From JBFHQE01 sp041592335 (GTDB lineage Bacteria > Pseudomonadota > Gammaproteobacteria > Thiohalobacterales > Thiohalobacteraceae), in NCBI GenBank assembly GCA_041592335.1, contig JBFHQE010000006.1:1-64000 (forward strand): 64,000 nt of DNA, written 5' to 3'. Of the stretch, positions 54,451 to 62,600 are shown piece after piece (within the stretch, counting starts at the first letter, position 1; every line of letters starts with the position of its first letter). A program made the position numbers and the translations under genes. The notes below the pieces were generated by a model. The model was not told the DNA's origin and searched no databases. It saw nothing but the letters and a program-made list of their open reading frames with translations.

Positions 54451-55017
54451 TTACTGCAACATGGGGGGCGCCTGCAGCGGCTGCAACTCTTCCGAGACCA
54501 ACAATGCGCCCATGCGCAGGTATTCCACAATCTGCATATAGGCCTCCTCGTCTTCTTCGTCGGGGTCGTCGGCATCAAACCCGGCACGCGAAATATCCGC
54601 CAGATCCCGCAGAACCTCCTTTACCTCGGCAGAGCGAATACTTTCCTCGGTAACCCCGCCAAGCCCCAGGCCGCTCAGGAAACCGTCGCACCAGGCGGCC
54701 AGCGCCTCGGCCCGGTCACCCAGGGGCTCATCGTCATCCGGCAGCAGCAGCTGCAGGTTCATCTCCGGGCTGAACAGCGACGCCCGAGTCGCTTCGGCCA
54801 GCTGCACCAGGGTCGCATTTGCCTGCTGTACGGCCAGGTTGCCGCTATCCGGCGGCTCATCGTAGACATGGCCAAGCCACAGATTCTCATCCAGCCGACC
54901 GGCCGCGCACAGCAGGCCGCAGATCAGCCCGTGGGTCTCGGCCGCATCCGTGCTCGCCTCGGCGCGCGTCAGGGCGTTTTCCAGGGATTCGTAGGTAAGT
55001 TCTGTGGATTCCGCCAT
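54451..55017 (-). CDS. ygfB: YgfB/UPF0149 family protein
   Basis: 188 residues, acidic. TDAAETHGLICGLLCAAGRLDENLWLGH and AAWCDGFLSGLGLGGVTEE are the UPF0149 landmarks, followed by an acidic tail region DADDPDEEDEEAYMQIVEYLRMGALL. Function is not established to my knowledge. ATGs at 55015-55017 and 55027-55029 are both possible starts; neither has a clean ribosome-binding site. It is upstream of pepP and divergent from the zapB-like/zapA pair, as in E. coli. Confidence 0.9.
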   Translation of the reverse strand: MAESTELTYESLENALTRAEASTDAAETHGLICGLLCAAGRLDENLWLGHVYDEPPDSGNLAVQQANATLVQLAEATRASLFSPEMNLQLLLPDDDEPLGDRAEALAAWCDGFLSGLGLGGVTEESIRSAEVKEVLRDLADISRAGFDADDPDEEDEEAYMQIVEYLRMGALLVSEELQPLQAPPMLQ

Positions 55018-55139
55018 TAAACCAGCCATGCCTTTAAAAAATATCGTGTTAGGCGCGATTATGTCACAGACGATCCGGTGACGTCCCCGCAAATGACTAA
55101 TTATTGACCGTAAATTTCCCCCGATCTATAGTGGCGTTT

Positions 55140-55373
55140 ATGGATAAAAACAGTGAACAGCAGATGGCCGAACAGGAGCTGAAGCGCCTGGAAATCCGGC
55201 TCGACGAGCTGATCAGGACCATCAACCGCCTCAAAGAGGAAAATCGCTCCCTTCGCACTCAGCAGGAAAGCCTGACGAGTGAGCGCGCCCAGCTGATTGA
55301 GCGCAACGAAATGGCGCGCACCCGCGTAGAGGCAATGATCAACCGCCTGAAGGCCATGGAGCAAAACGCATGA
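55140..55373 (+). CDS. Small coiled-coil cell-division protein (ZapB-like, TIGR02449 type)
   Basis: 77 residues, almost entirely one predicted coiled coil (EQELKRLEIRLDELIRTINRLKEENRSLRTQQESL...), rich in Glu, Arg and Leu heptads. Its place directly upstream of zapA with an ATGA overlap supports a role in the divisome, and a small family of such proteins is known next to zapA. ATG 55140 is chosen; an in-frame GTG at 55131 and TTG at 55104 are alternatives. Confidence 0.82.
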   Translation: MDKNSEQQMAEQELKRLEIRLDELIRTINRLKEENRSLRTQQESLTSERAQLIERNEMARTRVEAMINRLKAMEQNA

Positions 55374-55684
55374 GTAATGCGGATAAGGGCGTCAGCGTCC
55401 GTATTCTGGATAAGGATTTTACCTTCGCCTGCCCGGATAACGAAAAAGACGGCCTGATTGCCTCGGCACAGCTGCTGAACAACAAAATGCTGGAAATCCG
55501 CGATACCGGCAAGGTTATCGGCATGGATCGCATTGCGGTCATGGCCGCGCTGAACCTGGCGCATGAACTACTCCGCAATAGCACCAAGAAATCCGATTAT
55601 CACCTGAATATCAGTAACCGTATCCGGCAGTTACAGGACAAGATCGAGGTCGCCCTGACCCAGGGTAATCAGCTCGAGCTGTAA
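55370..55684 (+). CDS. zapA: Cell division protein ZapA
   Basis: 104 residues. N-terminal VSVRILDKDFTFACPDNEKDGLIASAQLLNNKMLEIRDTGKVIGMDRIAVMAALNLAHELL is the ZapA globular domain, followed by a C-terminal coiled coil. It bundles FtsZ filaments. It overlaps the upstream coiled-coil gene by 4 bases. The 6S RNA gene follows about 210 bases downstream, the conserved zapA-ssrS-fau order. Confidence 0.95.
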   Translation: MSNADKGVSVRILDKDFTFACPDNEKDGLIASAQLLNNKMLEIRDTGKVIGMDRIAVMAALNLAHELLRNSTKKSDYHLNISNRIRQLQDKIEVALTQGNQLEL

Positions 55685-55732
55685 GCTCCCTTTAGCCGCA
55701 CTGCTACTTTCTCTCCTTCGCGCCTAACTCGG

Positions 55733-55751
55733 ATTGCGCATTGTGCGCAAT
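55733..55751. repeat. Perfect short palindrome after zapA
   Basis: ATTGCGCAttgTGCGCAAT, an 8-bp inverted repeat with a 3-nt loop, about 50 bases after the zapA stop. No T-run follows. It may be a weak hairpin or a protein site; I recognise no known operator. Confidence 0.5.
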
Positions 55752-55802
55752 TGCCTCGAACAGGAGGCGCTCATTCCGAGAAAGCACCACCACGGCCGCA
55801 GA

Positions 55803-55870
55803 GCATTGCCCGGAAGTTTTTTCGAGCGACTGTCAGTTGCCGGAACGAGAAAAAAGCTTGCGGGCAATGC
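55803..55870 (+). repeat. Long hairpin element, copy 2, upstream of 6S RNA
   Basis: Outer arms GCATTGCCCG (55803-55812) and CGGGCAATGC (55861-55870) are perfect 10-bp inverted repeats; inside, AAG/CTT and T6/A6 can also pair. The inner 23 bases at 55817-55839 (T6 then CGAGCGACTGTCAGTTG) are identical to copy 1 on the minus strand (18007-17985), while the outer arms differ. It ends 14 bases before the -10 of the 6S RNA promoter. Confidence 0.7.
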
Positions 55871-55884
55871 GTATTGATCCACGT

Positions 55885-55890
55885 TATAAT
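55885..55890 (+). promoter_or_regulatory. -10 element of the 6S RNA promoter
   Basis: TATAAT, perfect consensus, 7 bases before the predicted 6S RNA start. No convincing -35 lies 17 bases upstream; that position is at the right arm of the long hairpin element, so activation or an extended contact may be needed. Confidence 0.6.
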
Positions 55891-55896
55891 AATCCC

Positions 55897-56084
55897 CGGC
55901 ACCTCTGCCCTCCTCGTTAGCGGCATTTGTATTTCTTGAGCCGATAATCTGACCTTCGGGAATAGAGTATGCGTCACTTGTGTGCATGACCGCTCGACGG
56001 TAAGCCTAATTGCGGCGCCGACTATTCCCACCTGAACTTCCGGTTCAAGGTCACCCGTCGCGACGGTTGTGCGGAGCGTGCCCC
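55897..56084 (+). ncRNA. ssrS: 6S RNA
   Basis: About 188 nt between zapA and fau, the conserved locus of 6S RNA. The ends pair: GGCACCTCTGC (from 55898) with GCGGAGCGTGCC (to 56082), one bulged C. Conserved blocks can be recognised: CTTGAGCCGATAAT near the 5' side, GTAAGCC, GCGGCGCCGACTATTCCCACC and TGAACTTCCGGTTCAAGGTCACC near the 3' side, comparable to E. coli 6S. It binds sigma-70 RNA polymerase in stationary phase. The exact ends are predicted from the stem and the TATAAT upstream. Confidence 0.9.
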
Positions 56085-56101
56085 TCCATAATAATTCCGC
56101 C

Positions 56102-56695
56102 ATGACAAACCGATCCGCTATCCGCAACCGCATACGCCAGCAACGCCGCGCGTTGAGCTATAAAGAACGCCTCATTTATTCCGACGCAATGGCCTGGCAC
56201 CTGACGCGCACGAACTGGTTTCGCAGCGCCCGGCACATTGCCGTTTACCTGGCAGCCGATGGTGAAATCAATCCGCGCGGCCTGATCGAGAAAGCCTGGT
56301 CTATAGGTAAAACGGTTTATCTGCCGGTGTTGTTACCGATCGGCACCAATCGCTTATGGTTTGCGCCGTTTCATGAAGACACAGAACTGGTCGCCAATCG
56401 CTTCGGCATTCTGGAACCAGCCAACGCCGCGCGTACGCGTGTACATCCGATGCGACTGGATATTGCGTTAACGCCACTGGTCGCGTTTGATGATCAGGGA
56501 AACCGTCTCGGTATGGGTGGCGGCTTTTACGACCGCAGCTTTCATTATCTGTTGCGTCATCAACGCTGGCGCCGACCGCATTTGATTGGCCTGGCCTACG
56601 ACTTCCAGCAGCAGGACCGTTTACCGCATGCCGACTGGGATGTACCCTTGAGCGGCATTGTCACCAACGAAACCGTGTTACGCTTCAGAGATTAA
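56102..56695 (+). CDS. fau: 5-formyltetrahydrofolate cyclo-ligase
   Basis: 197 residues. It starts MTNRSAIRNRIRQQRRALSY, with VYLAADGEINPRGLIEKAW and the ATP-binding GNRLGMGGGFYDRSF signature. It converts 5-formyl- to 5,10-methenyl-tetrahydrofolate, linking to the glycine cleavage genes upstream. The start at 56102 lies 18 bases after the 6S RNA, which suggests co-transcription or processing as known for E. coli ssrS-fau. The frame is open 11 codons further but would enter 6S RNA. Confidence 0.94.
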   Translation: MTNRSAIRNRIRQQRRALSYKERLIYSDAMAWHLTRTNWFRSARHIAVYLAADGEINPRGLIEKAWSIGKTVYLPVLLPIGTNRLWFAPFHEDTELVANRFGILEPANAARTRVHPMRLDIALTPLVAFDDQGNRLGMGGGFYDRSFHYLLRHQRWRRPHLIGLAYDFQQQDRLPHADWDVPLSGIVTNETVLRFRD

Positions 56696-56709
56696 CATTA
56701 AGGAACACC

Positions 56710-57174
56710 ATGAACTACTGGCTAATGAAATCCGAACCCGATGTTTTTGGCATTGACCACCTGAAGGCCATGCCGAAGAAAACCGAGCACTGGGACGGTG
56801 TACGCAACTACCAGGCACGCAACATGATGCGTGACGAGATGAAGAAAGGCGACCAGGTGTTCTTTTATCACTCCAACTGCGATGAACCGGGCATTATCGG
56901 TATTATGGAAGTGGTCAAGGAAGGCTATCCCGATCACACCGCTTTTAATCCCGAAGCCAAATACTATGACCCTAAGAGCGACCCGGACAATCCACGCTGG
57001 TACATGGTGGATGTTAAATACAAGCGCACGCTGAAACGCAATATAACGTTATCAGAATTGAAAGAAGTAAAAGCGCTGGAAGACTGCCCGCTGGTACGTA
57101 AAGGCAATCGTTTATCGATTATGCCGATCACCAAGAAGCAGTGGGATTTGATTTTGAAGATGGAAGAAGCCTAG
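56710..57174 (+). CDS. EVE-domain protein
   Basis: 154 residues, single EVE domain: MNYWLMKSEPDVFGIDHL, HWDGVRNYQARNMMRDEMKKGDQVFFYHSNC and PRWYMVDVKYKRTLKRNITLSELK. The EVE fold resembles PUA and is thought to bind modified bases in DNA or RNA. AAGGAACACC precedes the ATG. It follows fau by 14 bases and is convergent with ilvA across a REP pair. No restriction system is nearby. Confidence 0.92.
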   Translation: MNYWLMKSEPDVFGIDHLKAMPKKTEHWDGVRNYQARNMMRDEMKKGDQVFFYHSNCDEPGIIGIMEVVKEGYPDHTAFNPEAKYYDPKSDPDNPRWYMVDVKYKRTLKRNITLSELKEVKALEDCPLVRKGNRLSIMPITKKQWDLILKMEEA

Positions 57175-57180
57175 CCACCT

Positions 57181-57250
57181 GTAGGAGCGGGCTCTGCCCG
57201 CGAACGGGTTGGCGCTGCCATTTGTGGTTCGCGGCCAAGGCCGCTCCTAC
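57181..57250. repeat. REP-like palindrome pair (family A)
   Basis: GTAGGAGCGGGCTCTGCCCG faces TTCGCGGCCAAGGCCGCTCC and TAC across about 25 bases. It lies between the convergent EVE and ilvA genes and may act as a bidirectional terminator. Confidence 0.9.
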
Positions 57251-57280
57251 AGAAGGCATGCTGCAAGCTTCTGGCCTGCG

Positions 57281-58795
57281 CTACCCCAAAAACAACCCGT
57301 ACACCGGATTATCACTCTCATCCCAATAGCGATAACCGAGCTCATCGAGATAAGACTTGAACTCCTTCCGTTCTTTCGGCGGCACCTGCACACCCGCCAG
57401 CACTCGCCCGTAAGCCGCGCCATGGTTGCGGTAATGGAACAGACTGATGTTCCATTTCTGCCCAATAGAAGTAAGAAATTTCAATAATGCCCCGGGGCGT
57501 TCCGGAAATTCGAAACGGTACAGCACTTCATTCTCCGCACCTGGCGCGTGCCCTCCCACCATGTGGCGCACATGCATCTTGGCCATTTCATTATCGGTCA
57601 GATCCAGTATCGGATAACCGTCAGCTTTCAATTTCTTGACCAGTTCCTCGCGCTCGGCATCGCCGCCGGTCAGGTTGATGCCAGCAAAGACATGCGCATC
57701 TTTGTTGTCCGCATAGCGGTAATTGAATTCCGTGATGCCACGCGATCCGATTGCCTTGCAGAAGCGGCGGAAGCTACCAGGCTCCTCGGGTATAGTCACG
57801 GCCAGGATCGCCTCGGCACGCTCACCCAGTTCGGCACGCTCCGCAATATGCCGCAGCCGGTCGAAGTTCATGTTGGCGCCGCTATTGATGGCGACCAGCG
57901 ATTGCCCGGTAACGTCGTAGGCCTCGATGTATTTTTTCATGCCCGCAACCGCCAACGCACCGGCCGGTTCGTTTATGGAACGGGTATCGTCAAAGATATC
58001 TTTAATGGCGGCGCAGATTTCATCCGTGCTTACCAGCACGACTTCATCCACGCATTGTCGGGCTATCTTGAAAGTTTCCTTGCCGACAATTCTCACGGCG
58101 GCGCCATCCGCAAAGATACCCACCTGTTTCAGATCCACACGACGACCTTTTTCCAGGGCAACCTGCAGACTGGGCGCATCCTCGGGCTCAACACCGATCA
58201 CTTTTACCCCGGGACGCACTGCCTTGATGTAGGCCGCCACCCCTGCGATCAGCCCACCGCCACCCACCGGTACAAACACCGCATCCAGCGGATCGGCATG
58301 CTGACGCAGGATCTCCATCCCAACCGTACCCTGCCCGGCAATGACTTCCGGGTCATCGAAGGGGTGCAGCATGGCCATACCCTTCTCTTCCGCAATCTTC
58401 ATTGCGTGCTCATAGGCCTCGTCATAGCTGTCGCCATGCAGAATTGCCTTGGCACCCAACAGGCGAACCGACTCAACCTTGATCCTGGGTGTGGTGCGCG
58501 GCATCACGATAACAGCCTTGATGCCCATCTTCTGCGCACCCAGCGCGACGCCCTGGGCATGGTTCCCCGCGGAAGCCGCAATAACGCCATTGGCCCGCGT
58601 CTCTTCCGACAGGTGGCACATTTTGTTATAGGCACCACGCAGCTTGAAGGAAAACACCGGCTGCAGGTCTTCGCGCTTCAACCAGATCTGGTTGTCATAA
58701 CGCGCGCTCAGGCGACGGGCAAAGTCGAGCGGCGTCTCACGTGCCACGTCGTAGACGCGTGTATTGAGGATCATTTTGAGGTATTTATCCAGCAT
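57281..58795 (-). CDS. ilvA: Threonine ammonia-lyase, biosynthetic
   Basis: 504 residues. PLP site WLKREDLQPVFSFKLRGAYNKM (Lys in SFKLRG), glycine loop VPVGGGGLIAGVAAYIK, then two ACT-like regulatory domains (about 325-500). Length and domains match the isoleucine-feedback-inhibited biosynthetic enzyme, not the catabolic type. It makes 2-oxobutanoate for isoleucine. The ribosome-binding site is weak for both the first ATG and the one seven codons later (MILNTRVYD). Divergent from rpiA. Confidence 0.95.
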   Translation of the reverse strand: MLDKYLKMILNTRVYDVARETPLDFARRLSARYDNQIWLKREDLQPVFSFKLRGAYNKMCHLSEETRANGVIAASAGNHAQGVALGAQKMGIKAVIVMPRTTPRIKVESVRLLGAKAILHGDSYDEAYEHAMKIAEEKGMAMLHPFDDPEVIAGQGTVGMEILRQHADPLDAVFVPVGGGGLIAGVAAYIKAVRPGVKVIGVEPEDAPSLQVALEKGRRVDLKQVGIFADGAAVRIVGKETFKIARQCVDEVVLVSTDEICAAIKDIFDDTRSINEPAGALAVAGMKKYIEAYDVTGQSLVAINSGANMNFDRLRHIAERAELGERAEAILAVTIPEEPGSFRRFCKAIGSRGITEFNYRYADNKDAHVFAGINLTGGDAEREELVKKLKADGYPILDLTDNEMAKMHVRHMVGGHAPGAENEVLYRFEFPERPGALLKFLTSIGQKWNISLFHYRNHGAAYGRVLAGVQVPPKERKEFKSYLDELGYRYWDESDNPVYGLFLG

Positions 58796-58897
58796 AGCGC
58801 AGGATGATAACAGGGATTTTGCCTGAAACCACAGATGGTTAATGAAAAAAAACCGGCTTTCGCGGTATCATGCCACCAGTTGTGAAGGAGAGACAGA

Positions 58898-59554
58898 ATG
58901 ACACAAGACGAACTCAAGAAACTGGTGGCCGAAGCAGCCATCGAGTATGTCGAACCCGGCACCATCGTCGGCGTCGGCACCGGCTCCACCGCCAACATGT
59001 TCATTGACGCCCTGGCCAAGATCAAAGGCAAAATCGATGGCACCGTGGCCAGTTCCATCGCCAGCGCCGAGCGCCTCAAAAGCCATGGCATTCCGGTTAT
59101 GGATTTAAATGAAGCCGGTGAACTGTCCGTGTACGTGGATGGCGCGGATGAGACCAACAAGTACCTGCACCTGATCAAGGGTGGCGGTGGCGCATTGACG
59201 CGCGAAAAGATCGTCGCCGGTGCCTCCCGCAAGTTTGTCTGTATCGCGGACGAATCCAAGCTGGTCGACGTGCTGGGCGCTTTCCCGCTACCAATCGAAG
59301 TCATCCCGATGGCACGCAGCTACATCGCCCGTGAACTGACCAAGCGTGGCGGCCGCCCGGTACTGCGTGAAGGCTTCACCACCGACAACGGCAACATCAT
59401 TCTGGACGTGCATGATCTCAAGATTATGGAACCGGCCAAGCTGGAAGCCGAACTGAATAACCTGCCCGGCATCGTCACGGTCGGCATTTTTGCCCAACGG
59501 CCTGCCGATGTGTTGCTGCTTGGCACCAAGGATGGCGTGAAAACCCTCACCTGA
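58898..59554 (+). CDS. rpiA: Ribose-5-phosphate isomerase A
   Basis: 218 residues. TIVGVGTGSTANMFIDAL (phosphate loop), VYVDGADETNKYLHLIKGGGGALTREKIV (catalytic) and VCIADESKLVDVLGAFPLPIEV are the RpiA signature segments. It interconverts ribose 5-phosphate and ribulose 5-phosphate. GAAGGAGAG lies 7 bases before the ATG. It is divergent from ilvA and followed by a repeat pair. Confidence 0.97.
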   Translation: MTQDELKKLVAEAAIEYVEPGTIVGVGTGSTANMFIDALAKIKGKIDGTVASSIASAERLKSHGIPVMDLNEAGELSVYVDGADETNKYLHLIKGGGGALTREKIVAGASRKFVCIADESKLVDVLGAFPLPIEVIPMARSYIARELTKRGGRPVLREGFTTDNGNIILDVHDLKIMEPAKLEAELNNLPGIVTVGIFAQRPADVLLLGTKDGVKTLT

Positions 59555-59570
59555 AACAGCTAAACTTCCT

Positions 59571-59657
59571 CGTCATTGCGAGGAGCGTCAGTGACGTGGC
59601 AATCTCTTAATCACTCCTGCACCTTCGGAGATTGCCACGCTACGCTCGCAATGACGG
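59571..59657. repeat. Dispersed palindromic repeat (family C)
   Basis: CGTCATTGCGAGGAGCGTCA, GTGACGTGGCAATCTC is inverted against GAGATTGCCACGCTACGCTC, GCAATGACGG. It resembles the GTCATTGCGAGGAGC repeats seen in many proteobacteria. It lies between the convergent rpiA and FAD/Fe-S dehydrogenase genes. Confidence 0.85.
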
Positions 59658-59668
59658 CTACAAATTGA

Positions 59669-62600
59669 TTACAACAACACCCGCTCGACACCGCCACTCT
59701 TAACCTGCTCAATAAACACTTTCTGCCAATCCTCACCCAGCAAATGATTGGCCAGCTCCACCACGATGTAATCCGTCTCCAGGCCTGTGTCATCGGCATA
59801 GCGTGACAAACCCTGCTGGCATGCCGGGCACGATGTCAGCATTTTCACATTATTGTCATAAGCACGCTTTTGACCCGTTAGCGCCTGAATACCCTGCACC
59901 AACTCTTCCTGCTTGCGGAAGCGAATCTGGGTGGAAATATCCGGACGTGACACGGCCAGCGTGCCAGCTTCGCCACAACAACGGTCCGACAGCTTCACCT
60001 CTTCACCCATCAGCTTGGAAGCAACCTCGATGGGATTATAGGTTTTCATCGGCGTGTGACAGGGGTCGTGATACAGGTATTGCACGCCTTGCACGCCATC
60101 GAGGTTGAAGCCTTTCTCCATGAGATATTCATGAATGTCGAGCAGTCGGCAACCGGGGAAGATTTTTTCAAACTCGTACTTGAGCAACTGATCCATACAG
60201 GTACCGCAGGACACAATCACCGTCTTGATATCCATGTAGTTCAGCGTATTCGCGACGCGATGAAACAGCACCCGGTTATCCGTGGTGATCTTGCGCCCCT
60301 TGTCCGTATCGCCCGCCGACGTTTGCGGATAACCGCAGCAGAGATAACCCGGCGGCAACACTGTCTGCGCACCGGCTTTATACAGCATCGCCAGTGTCGC
60401 CAGACCTACCTGGCTGAATAACCGCTCGGAACCGCAACCCGGAAAATAAAACACGGCGTCCGACTCATCCGTCACCTTGCCGGCATCCCGCACAATGGGC
60501 ACCATCTTGGTATCTTCCAGCGCCAGCAACGCCCGCATGGTCTGTTGCGGAACTTTCGGCATCGGTTTGCGCATGAAATTCACCACCTGCTCACGAACAG
60601 GTTGAGCACCCGTCGTGGCTTTCGGCAACGCACCCTGTTTCAGCAACGGCAATTTTTTTACCAGCTCGTAGGCCTTGCGTTGCGCCATGTAACCCCACTC
60701 GATCATACCCTTACGCATAATCTTGATGGTGCGTGGATCGGTCACATTTAGGAACGTCATGGCCGCCCAGGTCGCGGGGTTTGTTTTTTTCTTGCCGCGC
60801 TGTTTGAGAATATCGCGCATGCGAATCGAGACATCGCCGAAATCAATATTGACCGGACAGGGGTTTAAACATTTATGACAAACGGTGCAGTGATCAGCAA
60901 CGTCATTCATTTCATCAAAATGCCGCACAGAGATACCGCGCCGCGTCTGCTCTTCATAAAGAAACGCTTCAATGATCAGACCGGTCGCCAGTATCTTGTT
61001 ACGTGGCGAATACAACAGATTGGCGCGCGGAATATGCGTATTACAGACTGGCTTGCATTTACCGCAACGCAGACAGTTGCGCACGTCATCGTTCAACAGG
61101 CCCAACTCGCTTTCTTCCAGCAGCAGCGCTTCCTGCTGCACCAGTCGCAGTGATGGCGTATAGGCATCGGAAAGGTCCGCGCCCTGCAGTAATTTCCCGC
61201 GATTGAATACCCCCTGCGGATCGACCCGTTCTTTATATTGCGTAAATGCCGCGATCGCTTCAGGTTCCAGGTAATGAATCTTGGTCAGCCCAATACCATG
61301 CTCGCCGGAAATAACACCGTCCAACGAGCGCGCCAGCGCCATAACGCGATCCACAATCTGCTCGGCCTGCTGCATCATGGTGTAATCGTTGGAGTTCACC
61401 GGGATATTGGTATGCACATTGCCATCGCCAGCATGCATGTGCGTAGCCACGAACAGGCGACTGGTGCGTTTTTCCTTGTGGATAACGGCCAGCTTTTCAA
61501 TGACGGCCTGCCATTCCCGTCCCGCAAAAATTTCCTTGAGCGGCTGCTCAACATCACGACGGTAAGAAACACGCAGATCGCGCCGTAACAACAGATGCAG
61601 TAAAGTATCGCCGGGTTTGATCTGCGAACGAGCAGCATCGTCCAGCAGGCCTTCATGATCCATGACCGGCCGGTCCAGATATTCAAGTGTCGCAACCCAG
61701 CGCTGCCGGGCTTCCTGCAACACTTCCCGCGCGGCTGTTTTTTTAGCTTCCTCTATCGCACTGTTTTCTTCGCTGGATTCATAATCGGGATCAGAACGCA
61801 GTTCGGCCAAATCTCCCGACAAGTAGGCCAGCACCGCATCAATGGCATCGATCTTGTTGCGCGTGGAATATTCGATGTTGAGTCGCTCGATACCTTCCTC
61901 GTATTCCGCCAGTCGCTCCAGCGGAATGACCACATCCTCATTAATCTTGAACGCGTTGGTGTGTGCGGCAATCGCTGCCGTGCGTGCCCGATCCAGCCAG
62001 AAACGCCGCCGCGCCTCGGGGCTGACCGCAACGAAACCTTCCGCACCGCGCGCATTCGCCAACCGCACCACTTCCGATGCAGCCGTGGCCACCGCGTTTT
62101 CATCATCGCCTGACACATCGGCGATCAACACCATCTTCGGCAGTTCGCGGCGCGAAGCCTTGGTGCTGTAATTCACCGCCTTGACGTAACGTTCATCGAG
62201 ATGCTCAAGGCCGGACAGCACCACGGCAGGATTGGCGTCCAGGTAGCCCTTGGTCTCCACAATAGCCGGCACGGCTTCGTGTAGATCATTGCCAAAAAAC
62301 TCAAGACAGACCGTGCGCGTGAAACTCGGCATGCGATAGACCACGAAACGTGCCGATGTGATCAGACCATCGCAGCCTTCCTTCTGTACGCCGGGCAGGC
62401 CACCGAGGAATTTATCGGTAACATCCTTGCCCAGCCCCTCCTTGCGCAGCGCCTTGCCGGGCATGCGCAGGATCTCGGCCTCGCCGATACGGGTGCGCCC
62501 ATCGGGTTCATACCGGGTGACGCGGAAACTGACCGTTTCCTGCTCGTGGATCTTGCCGAGGTTATGATCGAGGCGTTCGACTTTCAGCCATTTTGCGTCC

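Noticed and set aside
55803..55870. Integron attC site
   Set aside because: Long palindrome with variable arms fits loosely, but no RYYYAAC/GTTRRRY core sites are present and no integrase or cassette array is seen.
57548..58807. 419-codon plus-strand frame opposite ilvA
   Set aside because: Shadow frame; ilvA on the minus strand has clear catalytic motifs over its full length.
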